The notes: generated by a model from the letters alone, not told the origin. A DNA stretch of 31,774 bases from Parvibaculum sp040882025 (GCF_040882025.1 NZ_JBBECC010000080.1:1-31774); one strand, 5' to 3'. Counted from the first letter of the stretch, positions 24,614-31,459 are shown. Made by a program: numbers and translations.

Positions 24614-25045
24614 ATGAGCATTCAGGATCTCATCGACGATTTCGCCTTCCTCGACGACTGGGAGGAGCGCTATCGCTATGTCATCGAACTCGGCCGCGAG
24701 CTCGAGCCGCTCAGCGAGGCCGAGCATGCGCCCGAAAACAAGGTGCAGGGCTGCGTCAGCCAGGTCTGGCTCATCTCCGAGCCGGTCAAGGGCGCAGACG
24801 GCGCGCCACGCCTCCATTTCCGCGGCGACAGCGATGCCCATATCGTCCGTGGCCTGATCGCCATCCTGATGCGCCTCTATTCGGACCGGACGCCGGCCGA
24901 GATTCTCGAGATCGACGCCCGCGCCATTTTCGGCCAGCTCGGCCTCGACGCGCATCTGACGCCGCAACGCTCCAACGGTCTTTATTCGATGGTCGCGCGC
25001 ATCGAGGCGGATGCAAAAGCGCATCTGGCGCCCGCCGCCTCCTGA
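24614..25045 (+). CDS. sufE: Cysteine desulfuration protein SufE
   Basis: Sulfur-transfer partner of the cysteine desulfurase SufS in Fe-S cluster assembly, 143 residues. The active-site cysteine is Cys47 in ENKVQGCVSQVWL, the standard SufE loop. The opening DLIDDFAFLDDWEERYRYVIELGREL and the HIVRGLIAILMRLYSDRTPAEIL helix are typical. The ATG at 24614 gives the normal family length. It stands alone, with the rest of the suf cluster outside the window. Confidence 0.92.
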   Translation: MSIQDLIDDFAFLDDWEERYRYVIELGRELEPLSEAEHAPENKVQGCVSQVWLISEPVKGADGAPRLHFRGDSDAHIVRGLIAILMRLYSDRTPAEILEIDARAIFGQLGLDAHLTPQRSNGLYSMVARIEADAKAHLAPAAS

Positions 25046-25057
25046 CGCCCGCCGGTC

Positions 25058-25627
25058 TCATGTCGCGGCGCTTGCCGGCGCCGCTTTCGACGCCGGCCCA
25101 AGCCCGTAATGCGCGGCCAGCCGGTCAAGCGCGATGGCGAGCACCACCTTGCCCGTGCGCTGCGGCCAGCCGAAGCGCCGCTCGGCCGCTTCCATGCCTT
25201 CCAGATGACAGCAGACCGCGATCAGCAGGTCCGACAGGCCGGGCCCTGCCGCCATCAGCGCACGGGCGACGCGGCGGCGCGCGGCGAGCGCATGATCGGC
25301 GATTTCGGCCGGATCGCGCGGGCGCCGCCGTTTCGGCCGGCCGCCGCCGACAGCCGTCCAGTCGACCGTGACGCGCGGCGTCAACTGCCCGATCGTGAAG
25401 TCGCGCCGCAGCCGCTCGCCCGCCTCGAATTGCGTTTCGTCGATGAGCGGCTTGCCGTCCGGCCCCTTGCGGCGGCGCAGCCAGCCGAGCGGCGTTTCGG
25501 CTTCGTTGACGCAGATCTCGGTTTCCTCGCCGTCGAACGGGACGCGCTTGCGGACCGTCAGGCGATGTGCGGCCGCGAAGCGGTCGGGATCGGCGGCATC
25601 CCGCACCGGACCTCCTCCCCGCGTCAT
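25058..25627 (-). CDS. DUF6456 domain protein
   Basis: Protein of 189 residues. The C-terminal 80-100 residues (HALAARRRVARALMAAGPGLSDLLIAVCCHLEGMEAAERRFGWPQRTGKVVLAIALDRLAAHYG) form the DUF6456 domain, which has the look of a small helical DNA-binding or DNA-packaging-type module (RRFGWPQRTGKVVLAIALDRL). The N-terminal half carries short acidic and basic segments (ETEICVNEAETPLGWLRRRKGPDGKPLIDETQFEAGERLRRDFTIGQLTPRVTVDW). Its ATG overlaps the stop of the DnaA-like HTH gene by four bases, so the two are translated together. In some alphaproteobacteria such domains are believed to sit in one chain with an HTH. Function unknown. Confidence 0.75.
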   Translation of the reverse strand: MTRGGGPVRDAADPDRFAAAHRLTVRKRVPFDGEETEICVNEAETPLGWLRRRKGPDGKPLIDETQFEAGERLRRDFTIGQLTPRVTVDWTAVGGGRPKRRRPRDPAEIADHALAARRRVARALMAAGPGLSDLLIAVCCHLEGMEAAERRFGWPQRTGKVVLAIALDRLAAHYGLGPASKAAPASAAT

Positions 25628-25983
25628 GGCCGCGCCGCCGGGCCGATGCGGCTCTCCAGCAACAGTCCGAGCGCATCGAGCAGCCGGTCGAAATCCGGAT
25701 CGTCGCGGCGGTCCTCGATGCGCTCGCAGGCCCAGGCGGCCGTCTTGCGGTCGCGGCCGAAGTGGCGCCCGACTTCCGTCAGGCTGATGCCGAAAATCAC
25801 ATGCGTCAGATACATCGCCACCTGGCGCGCCAGCGCGACCGGGGCGCGGCGGCGGGTCGGCGCGCGGATTTCGCCGAGCGGCACGTTCCAGACATTCGCC
25901 ACCGCCGCCTCGGTCCAGACCGCCTCGGCACGGCGCCGGCCCGCGGCGCCGGTTTGAGAATTGGGAATAAAATCCTTTTCCAT
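25624..25983 (-). CDS. DnaA domain IV-like helix-turn-helix protein
   Basis: Protein of 119 residues consisting of little more than a DNA-binding domain resembling the C-terminal domain IV of DnaA (about residues 50-92: ARQVAMYLTHVIFGISLTEVGRHFGRDRKTAAWACERIED). The DnaA signature GRDHTTVLHA is here RDRKTAAWAC: the Arg, Asp and last Thr are kept, but the His and first Thr that contact the DnaA box are Arg and Lys. It has no AAA+ ATPase domain and so is not an initiator; it is more likely a transcription factor recognising a different site. A GGGAGG ribosome binding site precedes the ATG. It is coupled to the DUF6456 gene and sits behind a palindromic operator. Confidence 0.8.
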   Translation of the reverse strand: MEKDFIPNSQTGAAGRRRAEAVWTEAAVANVWNVPLGEIRAPTRRRAPVALARQVAMYLTHVIFGISLTEVGRHFGRDRKTAAWACERIEDRRDDPDFDRLLDALGLLLESRIGPAARP

Positions 25984-26000
25984 TGATCCTCCCTCGGCCG

Positions 26001-26040
26001 ATCATAGCCGTTTCGAAGAAATAGAGGAATAAATTCCTCT
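26001..26040 (-). promoter_or_regulatory. Promoter region and palindrome upstream of the DnaA-like HTH gene
   Basis: AGAGGAAT (26023-26030) and ATTCCTCT (26033-26040) form a perfect 8-bp dyad with a two-base centre. On the minus strand a -10-like TATGAT (26006-26001) lies about 16 bp further on, so the palindrome would cover the -35 position. A partial copy of the palindrome core (GGAATAAAATCC) occurs inside the first codons of the gene. Autoregulation by the HTH protein is a reasonable guess. Confidence 0.5.
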
Positions 26041-26142
26041 TCAATGGCGAAATTTACCGGCCCCCGGCGGGCCGGGGATAAGTTCGGGCAAGTCCTTGCG
26101 TGTCAGGGGGTTGCGGGCGCGCTGGCGCGCTGGCAGACATTT

Positions 26143-26164
26143 CGCCGCCGCATTGGCGGCGGCG
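26143..26164 (-). terminator. GC-rich hairpin after the secreted protein gene
   Basis: CGCCGCCGC (26143-26151) and GCGGCGGCG (26156-26164) pair perfectly over nine bases with loop ATTG, six bases beyond the stop codon of the minus-strand gene. No U-tract follows. A second, weaker CCCCGG/CCGGGG stem is at about 26061-26076. Confidence 0.5.
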
Positions 26165-26170
26165 GGCCGC

Positions 26171-26635
26171 TTACTTCGAGGCGTCGCGGCAGGTTATTTT
26201 CACGGTCGTCGCGGCGTCGCTGGCGCCGGCGCAATCCATGCCGGGAAAGCACATCGCCGCCGCCGCGCCGGTGAAGTTGAAGGCGATATAGCCGCCGCCC
26301 GCCGCCGCATCGACGACGCCGGCAAGCTCGTATTCGCGCGTCTCGCCGCGCGACAGCGTGATCACTTCGCCGATGGCGAGATCGGACATCGCGATATAGT
26401 GCTCGCCGTCGAAAACGACGCTGGCGCTGCCGCCGACATCCGACAATGCGCAATGCGCGCGCAAATCCGACGGCGGCCCGCTGCCTTCGATCGGAAACTT
26501 CGCCTGCTCGCCGGGCTTGATCGTGACGCTGCCGCCCTCAAGCGTTGCGGCGCCGGCCGTCTCGGCGAACAGGATGGCGGCGAAAAGAAAGACGGCCATC
26601 GCGCCTAGGCCCGCGGCATGTTTCGGCATTGTCAT
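26171..26635 (-). CDS. Secreted protein of unknown function
   Basis: Protein of 154 residues with a clear Sec signal peptide (HAAGLGAMAVFLFAAILFAETAGA, cleavage after about residue 29). The mature part of about 125 residues is beta-rich by appearance (VTIKPGEQAKFPIEGSG, ASVVFDGEHYIAMSDLAIGEVITLSRGETREYELAGVV, GGYIAFNFTG) and has four cysteines that could make two disulfides. No family is recognised; a small periplasmic or surface beta-sandwich is the best description. A GGAGG ribosome binding site precedes the ATG at 26635. It is 56 bp after the PAS_5 gene on the same strand. Confidence 0.7.
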   Translation of the reverse strand: MTMPKHAAGLGAMAVFLFAAILFAETAGAATLEGGSVTIKPGEQAKFPIEGSGPPSDLRAHCALSDVGGSASVVFDGEHYIAMSDLAIGEVITLSRGETREYELAGVVDAAAGGGYIAFNFTGAAAAMCFPGMDCAGASDAATTVKITCRDASK

Positions 26636-26691
26636 GGGGCAGCCTCCTTCGCAGCGTCGCCACGCAGTTTGCGCCTTTCGGGGCGCCCGTT

Positions 26692-27252
26692 TCAAGCGAT
26701 GCGCAAATTGGCGCGTTCGGCCAGCGCATGGGCCTTTTCCGATTGCAGAAAGGCGTCGTGGCCGAGCACCATGACGATGCGGCCTTCCGCGTCCGCCAGC
26801 GGCAGGCGCAACCAGAACTGGAAGATGTTGGGCTGCTTCCAGGCATCGAGCGCGATGACGCCCTGGGCCGGACGGCCGGCGGCGATCACCTCGCGATAGG
26901 CGGCGTCCCAGTAACCGGCCTGGTCGCCGAGATCGAACTCGTCGAGAAAATGCCCCGTCGTCTCGACGCCGAAATAGTCGCGCAGCCGCGTACCGGCCAG
27001 GCGCACGCGCAGCCGCACCGTGTCTTCGCTTTCCATGACGATGTCGAGCAGGCTGAGCGAGGGCAGCAGCGAGCGCAGCTCGGCCGGCTGAATGTCGGCG
27101 CGCGTCGGATAGGCGCCGTCGGCGGATTTCGAGCGCCAGTAGTCGAAGAGCTCGCGCTGCTCGGGCACGATCAACTGGGCGCGGATGGCTTGGTCGGCGC
27201 GGGTCAGAAGCGCCTCCTCCAAAAGCCGGGGTTCGGCCCGGCGGCGAATCAT
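26692..27252 (-). CDS. PAS domain (PAS_5) protein
   Basis: Single-domain protein of 186 residues. The PAS_5 pattern is seen in LFDYWRSKSADGAYPTRADIQPAELRSLLPSLSLLDIVMESEDTVRLRVRLAGTRLRDYFGVETTGHFLDEF and in the later WLRLPLADAEGRIVMVLGHDAFL. Proteins with only this domain are common in alphaproteobacteria; they have no output domain and their role is not known. The ATG at 27252 lacks a good ribosome binding site. It lies 52 bp after the mucR stop and may be cotranscribed with it. Confidence 0.83.
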   Translation of the reverse strand: MIRRRAEPRLLEEALLTRADQAIRAQLIVPEQRELFDYWRSKSADGAYPTRADIQPAELRSLLPSLSLLDIVMESEDTVRLRVRLAGTRLRDYFGVETTGHFLDEFDLGDQAGYWDAAYREVIAAGRPAQGVIALDAWKQPNIFQFWLRLPLADAEGRIVMVLGHDAFLQSEKAHALAERANLRIA

Positions 27253-27304
27253 ATGGAAAAATCTTGGGCGGCGGCGGGCTGCAATGCAAGCGGCGCGGCG
27301 GGAC

Positions 27305-27715
27305 CTACCGCGCGCGGCCGCGGCCGCCCTGGCCGAGCCCCATTTTCTTGGCCAGCTTGGAACGTGCCTGGGCGTAGTTCGGCGCGACCATCGGATAGTC
27401 GCGCGGCAGGCCCCATTTTTCGCGATATTGCTCGGGGCTGAGGTCGTAATGCGCGCGCAGATGCCGTTTCAGCGATTTGAATTTCTGGCCGTCTTCGAGG
27501 CAGATCAGGTAGTCGGGCGTCACGGATTTGCGGATCGGCACCGCCGGCTCCGGCGGTGGGCCGACAGCCGGGGCCCCGCCGACCGAGATTTGCGCCAGCG
27601 TGCCGAAGACCCTGTGGATAAGACCGGACAGTTCCTCTGGCGCCACCTTGTTGTAACCGGCATAGGCCGAAACGATCTCCGCCGTCATTTCGATCAGTTC
27701 AGTCTTCTCCGCCAC
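27305..27715 (-). CDS. mucR: MucR/Ros family zinc-finger regulator
   Basis: Global regulator of 136 residues that binds AT-rich promoter DNA and often silences horizontally acquired, exopolysaccharide and cell-cycle genes. The N-terminal oligomerisation part (EKTELIEMTAEIVSAYAGYNKVAPEELSGLIHRVFGTLAQI) and the zinc-finger region (YLICLEDGQKFKSLKRHLRAHYDLSPEQYREKWGLPRDYPMVAPNYAQARSKLAKKMGLG) are complete. The metal ligands are Cys72, Asp75, His85 and His89, so the second cysteine of Ros is an aspartate here, as in some known functional homologues. The GTG at 27715 is chosen because it starts the conserved sequence and has a GAGG ribosome binding site; an ATG at 27829 would add 38 unconserved residues. 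Confidence 0.88.
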   Translation of the reverse strand: MAEKTELIEMTAEIVSAYAGYNKVAPEELSGLIHRVFGTLAQISVGGAPAVGPPPEPAVPIRKSVTPDYLICLEDGQKFKSLKRHLRAHYDLSPEQYREKWGLPRDYPMVAPNYAQARSKLAKKMGLGQGGRGRAR

Positions 27716-27794
27716 TCTTGCCTCGTATCTTGTCCGGCCGCCCTGCGTCGCTGACTGAGTACCGCTCTTCGACGCGATAATTAACCCGAATATT

Positions 27795-27838
27795 ACAAAA
27801 GACTCTATAGCTCTTTTGTCGATTAGCAATCAAGGGCT
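27795..27838 (-). promoter_or_regulatory. Candidate mucR promoter with inverted repeat
   Basis: On the minus strand TTGATT and TATAGA are 18 bp apart (about 27830 down to 27803). The -10 lies inside an inverted repeat ACAAAAGA (27795-27802) / TCTTTTGT (27812-27819) with a nine-base spacer. The region is AT-rich with several TA steps, as MucR-type proteins prefer, so autoregulation is plausible. The leader before the GTG at 27715 would be about 85 nt. Confidence 0.45.
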
Positions 27839-27858
27839 CGATTGCGGACCCCGGGTAC

Positions 27859-27888
27859 AAATCACGGGACCTCTATTAACCGTGATTT
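27859..27888 (-). repeat. Inverted repeat between the esterase gene and mucR
   Basis: AAATCACGG (27859-27867) and CCGTGATTT (27880-27888) are perfect 9-bp arms around a 12-base loop. It lies ten bases beyond the esterase stop codon on the minus strand and could be its terminator, though only TTTG follows, or a regulatory dyad upstream of mucR. Confidence 0.5.
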
Positions 27889-27897
27889 AGCTCACAT

Positions 27898-28836
27898 TTA
27901 CACCGGGGCCAGCCCGCTTTTTGTTTGTTCCATTGCGTCCCAGCGCCGCACCAGCCAGGCGCCGGCATGATCGAGCGCCCAGCCACCCTCCGGCAGCATC
28001 TGATAGAAGGCCTGCCAGACATGGATCATGCCGTCCCAGATTTCGAGATCGGTGTCGATGTCGGCCTCGCGGGCGCGCTTTTCGAGATCGCGCGCATCGT
28101 CGAGCAACACCTCGTCGCTGCCGACCTGGATCAGCAGTGGCGGCAGGCCGGCCAGGTCGCCGAAATTGGGCGAGGCCAGCGGATCGCGCGGATCGGCACC
28201 GCCGAGATACATCGCCGCCAGTTCCTTGATGCCCGCTTGCGTAATCATCGGATCGGCTTCGGCGCGCGAGGCATAGGTGCCGGTCTCGCAGGTGAGGTCG
28301 GTCCAGGGACTGAGAAGCGCGGCGGCCGCCGGCATCGGCAAGCCGTCGCGCCGGGCGGCAATGAGCACCGCCACGGCAAGACCGCCGCCGGCCGAGTCGC
28401 CCGCAAGCGCAATGGTGCCGGGCGCGTGGCCCGCATCGAGCAGCCAGCGATAGGCTTTCAACCCGTCATCGACGGCGGCCGGAAACGGATGCTCGGGCGC
28501 GAGGCGGTAGTCGACGCTCAACACGCGCGCCCGCGCCGCCAGCGCCAGACGCGCGGTCAGGTGGCGATGCGACACCGGCGAACCGAGCACATAACCGCCG
28601 CCGTGAAAATAAAGCACCACCGGGGCGTCGTCCGAATCGTTCGCGCGCGCCCATTCGGCATTGAGGCCATCGAGATCGGTTTGCATCACGGTGACGCCGT
28701 CGGGCACCGGAAACATCCCAGCATTGCCATCCATAACCCGGCGCCGTTCGGCCAACGGCAATTCGGCGCGTTTGCTGCGTTCGCGCACCAGCTCCTTCAG
28801 CCGCGCGATGCTCAGACCCCCGCTGTCATTGGACAT
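27898..28836 (-). CDS. Alpha/beta hydrolase, hormone-sensitive-lipase family esterase
   Basis: Cytoplasmic carboxylesterase of 312 residues. The oxyanion-hole motif HGGG is at residues 78-81 (VVLYFHGGGYVLGS), the nucleophile Ser148 is in GDSAGG, and the acid and base of the triad are probably Asp241 (GSDEVLLDD) and His272 (DGMIHVWQ). The DYRLAPEHPFPAA word is diagnostic of the HSL family. A GGGAGG ribosome binding site precedes the ATG. Natural substrates are likely short acyl esters but cannot be named. Confidence 0.92.
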   Translation of the reverse strand: MSNDSGGLSIARLKELVRERSKRAELPLAERRRVMDGNAGMFPVPDGVTVMQTDLDGLNAEWARANDSDDAPVVLYFHGGGYVLGSPVSHRHLTARLALAARARVLSVDYRLAPEHPFPAAVDDGLKAYRWLLDAGHAPGTIALAGDSAGGGLAVAVLIAARRDGLPMPAAAALLSPWTDLTCETGTYASRAEADPMITQAGIKELAAMYLGGADPRDPLASPNFGDLAGLPPLLIQVGSDEVLLDDARDLEKRAREADIDTDLEIWDGMIHVWQAFYQMLPEGGWALDHAGAWLVRRWDAMEQTKSGLAPV

Positions 28837-28920
28837 TCCTGCCTCCCTATGGTTCGATCAAACGAGATTCGCGCTTCGCGACGCGCCTCCTCCGGGCGAT
28901 GCTAGCAGGTGGCGAATGAG

Positions 28921-28953
28921 GCAGGCTTCGAAAATCGCAGGCTTTGAGAATCG
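28921..28953 (+). repeat. Tandem 16-bp direct repeat upstream of the toxin-antitoxin genes
   Basis: GCAGGCTTCGAAAATC (28921-28936) is followed without gap by GCAGGCTTTGAGAATC (28937-28952), identical at 14 of 16 positions. It lies 30 bp before the RelE-like start codon. Iterated sites of this kind are common in the autoregulated promoters of toxin-antitoxin operons. Confidence 0.5.
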
Positions 28954-28982
28954 TTGAGGCCACACGGTTTCGGTTTGGATTC

Positions 28983-29249
28983 ATGAAAGACCAGTCCATC
29001 GATCGGTTACAGGACGAGCGGCGCAATCTGCGTTATGCGCGTACGGCGTGGCGCGCCTTTCTGCGTCTCGGCGCGGAAGATCGCGCGCGCGTTCGCGCCT
29101 TCGCCGAGACCCCGCGCGGCGCACCCGAAACGCGCGAGATTGCGCCCGGTCTCCTCTCCTGCCGCGCCGGCGGCAATCTGCGCATCGTCTTTTCGCAAAC
29201 GGCGGGCGTCACCACCGTTCTGGCGCTGACCGGCGGAGCGGCGTCATGA
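28983..29249 (+). CDS. RelE/HigB-like toxin-family protein
   Basis: Protein of 88 residues. The C-terminal part (RGAPETREIAPGLLSCRAGGNLRIVFSQTAGVTTVLALTGGA) follows the RelE/ParE core pattern of a beta strand with an R-x-G-G-N-x-R-I-V-F turn and a final hydrophobic strand. The N-terminus is helical with W and F residues as in the fold (YARTAWRAFLRLGAEDRARVRAF). The catalytic set of ribosome-dependent RNases is not evident, so activity is uncertain. The stop overlaps the start of the antitoxin-like gene by four bases (ATGA, 29246-29249). Toxin before antitoxin is the HigBA order. Confidence 0.6.
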   Translation: MKDQSIDRLQDERRNLRYARTAWRAFLRLGAEDRARVRAFAETPRGAPETREIAPGLLSCRAGGNLRIVFSQTAGVTTVLALTGGAAS

Positions 29250-30019
29250 GCCGCGACACAGCCGGCATGCCGCAGAAAATCGCCGGGCCGGACGGCGAGC
29301 CGCTTTTCGTCGTCGTGCCGGTTGCCGATTATGAGCGGCTGAAGCGCGCCGCGTAAGACGCCGCGGATATTCGCGCGGGCCGGGCCGCGCTTGGCTATGA
29401 GGGACTGGAGCCCGTCCCCGCCGCGGTCGCGCACCGCATTGCCGATGGCGAAAATCCGGTGCGCGTCTGGCGCGAACATCGCGGCCTCAAGGCGATCGAA
29501 CTTGCGCGCGCCACAGGCATGAGCGCGCCTTATCTCTCCGAAATCGAAACCGGCAAGAAGGACGGCACCTTCCGCACCATGGCGGCGATCGCCGATGTGC
29601 TGGGCGTGTCGCTGGACGATCTCGCGCCGCCGGCCGACGAGGAAAGCCGCCGGGCGCGCGAGCGCCGGGCGCTGATCGACGGCGTCACCGCGCAGATCCG
29701 GAAACTGTCGGTGCTGGTGACCGGCCCCGGCGATTTCAACACCGCCGCGGTGCGCCGCGCGGTGACGCGGCTTGCGGCCGATGCGGTGGCGCTGAAGGCT
29801 GAGGGCGGCAAACTCGACAGCTGGCTCGACGAGGTGCTGGACGGGATCAGGGCCGTGCTCGATCTGGTCGACCGCGCCGAGGGCGACATCATCGGCACCG
29901 CGCGGACGGCCCGGCTGGAGCTTGAGGAGATCGTGTCGGGCCCGCAATTCGCAAGGGCGGCCGCGGTCGAGACGGAAGACGAGGCGGCGGCCTATGCGCC
30001 GCCAAGCGCGGCCGACTAA
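29246..30019 (+). pseudogene. XRE-family antitoxin-like gene interrupted by an in-frame TAA
   Basis: Codons 1-36 encode MSRDTAGMPQKIAGPDGEPLFVVVPVADYERLKRAA, the usual N-terminal start of HigA-like antitoxins. Codon 37 is TAA (29354-29356). The same frame then continues without a break through a typical linker (EGLEPVPAAVAHRIADGENPVRVWREH) and a complete Cro/C1 HTH (GLKAIELARATGMSAPYLSEIETGKKDGTFRTMAAIADVLGVSLDDLAPP), followed by a helical tail to 30019. A single G-to-T change from GAA would explain the stop. The HTH part could still be made from the in-frame GTG at 29459, giving a 186-residue protein, but no good ribosome binding site is seen there. Alternatives are stop-codon readthrough or an assembly error. 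Confidence 0.75.
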
Positions 30020-31122
30020 TCCTCTTCGTCGATACCGCCGCCGGGCGCCTGCGTTTCGTTCGCCAGCCCCACATCCCAGCAATGCAGCGCAAGATCGGCA
30101 CGATCGGTCGAGATCGTGTCGAAAAGTTCGCCCATGCGTTCGAGATCGGCCTTGCCGGGCAACGCGCCCTGGCGCTGATCGACGGCCGCCACGATCAGGT
30201 CGCCGAACTCCTTGCGGTTGAACCCGACCGCCTTGGCGAAAACCGAAAGCGGCTCGCCGCTCGCATCGTTCAGGATGCGGAACATCGTTCCCGACCGCAG
30301 ATGCGCCAGCTCGGCCAGCCCCTCGGCCAGCGCGCTCATGCCGCTCACTGAAGCATTGGCGAGCAGACGATGCAAATGCACCTTGTCGGCCGGCGCGGGA
30401 CGGCGCACCACCGACAGCGCGATCGCAAGTGCCGGGTCGAAGGAAAAATCGCCGGTCAGGATTTCGTCCAGCGCATTGTGAATGTGGCGGCGTTCGGTCG
30501 TGAAGCGGCTCAGTATTTCGAGCCGCAGCGGCGACGGCGCCCACCAGAAAATCTGATGTGCGAGGCGCAGCGTCAGTTCCGGACGGGCGAGCAGCGGCGC
30601 CACCAGTTCGGGCTCGGCGGCGCTTCGCCGCGCCAGCGTTTCGATCGCGCGCAGCGACAATTCGGCGGTGCCGTTTTCGAGCAGGCGGCAGATCAGGCCC
30701 GTGTCGCCGCCATCGATCAGCGCATCGGCGATTTCGCTGGTGAGATCCTTGCGCGCCGCCAGCGCCAGCAAATGCGCGGGGCTTCCCTCGCGCACCACCT
30801 GAATGAGGTCGCCCGCCTTCAGCGTATGTCCCTCGCTCAGGAGCGGCATCGCGATGTCGATGTCGTCGAGCGCCAGCACCATCGCCAGTTCGCGCGGCGC
30901 GTCGGCCTGCGGCGCGAGGCGTTCGGCGATGCGCTTGCGCATGGCCGGATCGAAGCGCGCGGCGAGCGAGGCCAGCATCGAATCGAGAATGCTGCGCTCC
31001 TGCGGCGAGATCAGCGAGGCCGGCAGCAAGGCGAGATCGGCCAGACGCCGCAGCATCGCGTCCTGATCGGCGCCGGCGCGCAGCGGCGCGTCCTCGTCGG
31101 TGGCGATGCCGTGAAAGGCCAT
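30016..31122 (-). CDS. DUF2336 domain protein
   Basis: Soluble protein of 368 residues made of helical repeats, the DUF2336 family of alphaproteobacteria. Repeat-like segments are visible (FDPAMRKRIAERLAPQADAPRELAMVLALDDIDIAMPLLSEGHTLKAGDLIQVVREGSPAHLLALAARKDLTSEIADALIDGGDTGLICRLLENGTAELSLRAIETLARRSAAEPELVAPLLARPELTLRLAHQIFWWAPSPLRLEILSRF), as in HEAT-type scaffolds. Function is unknown; a scaffold or signalling role is an inference from the fold. The ATG at 31122 has an AGGA ribosome binding site. An ATG at 31176 would add 18 residues encoded partly by a run of nine C. Its stop overlaps the end of the antitoxin gene by four bases on the opposite strand. Confidence 0.83.
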   Translation of the reverse strand: MAFHGIATDEDAPLRAGADQDAMLRRLADLALLPASLISPQERSILDSMLASLAARFDPAMRKRIAERLAPQADAPRELAMVLALDDIDIAMPLLSEGHTLKAGDLIQVVREGSPAHLLALAARKDLTSEIADALIDGGDTGLICRLLENGTAELSLRAIETLARRSAAEPELVAPLLARPELTLRLAHQIFWWAPSPLRLEILSRFTTERRHIHNALDEILTGDFSFDPALAIALSVVRRPAPADKVHLHRLLANASVSGMSALAEGLAELAHLRSGTMFRILNDASGEPLSVFAKAVGFNRKEFGDLIVAAVDQRQGALPGKADLERMGELFDTISTDRADLALHCWDVGLANETQAPGGGIDEED

Positions 31123-31223
31123 GATCCTGCGGTTCCCGTTGGCGCGGGGGGGGGCGGTGCCCGCCCTTTTGCGCAATGTCGGGGCCTATCAGACCATCGC
31201 GGCGTTAAGGCTCCGTAAAGCAT

Positions 31224-31299
31224 CTAGTGTCCTGAATCCGAAATTCGCTTCATTCCGCTGCAAGCTCCGGACGAATTTCGGATTCAATCAGGACACTAG
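31224..31299. repeat. Palindromic repeat element 1 (76 bp)
   Basis: Left arm 31224-31247 starts CTAGTGTCCTGAATCCG and ends AAATTCG; right arm 31272-31299 is its reverse complement except for four extra bases (TTGA on the complementary strand) next to the CCTGA motif. The loop is 24 bp. The ends are CTAG on both sides. It looks like a REP- or MITE-type palindromic unit without coding capacity. Confidence 0.75.
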
Positions 31300-31312
31300 C
31301 AAGCTAATGATT

Positions 31313-31390
31313 CTAGTGTGGTTTTGGATTTGAAGTTCGTTGACGAGGTTGCCGCAAAGAATGTAACGAACTTCAAATCCACCACACTAG
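31313..31390. repeat. Palindromic repeat element 2 (78 bp)
   Basis: Left arm 31313-31341 starts CTAGTGTGG and ends GATTTGAAGTTCGTT; right arm 31365-31390 is its reverse complement except for three T residues less beside the CTAGTGTGG end. The loop is 23 bp. It shares the terminal CTAGTGT with element 1 but has a different core, and is only 13 bp away from it. Confidence 0.75.
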
Positions 31391-31459
31391 GCCGGATTTG
31401 CCGCGGGGCGCGGCCGCGCCTATCCTCGGGGCCTTGGCTCACCGGCAAGGCGCTCCGAC

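Larger units (their letters stand above)
31123..31459. other. Intergenic region with two palindromic repeat elements
   Basis: No gene is seen in these 337 bp. It holds a run of nine G at 31146-31154 and the two inverted-repeat elements annotated separately. A promoter for the lipoprotein gene at 31460 is not evident. Confidence 0.6.

Noticed and set aside
25628..26044. Extension of the DUF6456 frame upstream to 26044
   Set aside because: This part is the shifted frame of the DnaA-like HTH gene and is Arg/Pro/Gly-rich; the ATGA overlap at 25624-25627 gives a better start.
28921..28953. CRISPR-like repeat
   Set aside because: Only two 16-bp copies in direct contact with no spacer and no cas genes; interpreted as an operator-type repeat.
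29033..30544. Open frame of 503 codons on the minus strand across the toxin-antitoxin genes and part of the DUF2336 gene
   Set aside because: It has the Arg/Ala/Gly composition of an antiphase frame, no ribosome binding site and lies over genes with recognisable domains.
31224..31390. Rho-independent terminators
   Set aside because: The stems have long loops, shared CTAG ends and no T-tract, and no gene ends nearby (the DUF2336 gene starts there and the lipoprotein gene follows); a repeat family is a better reading.
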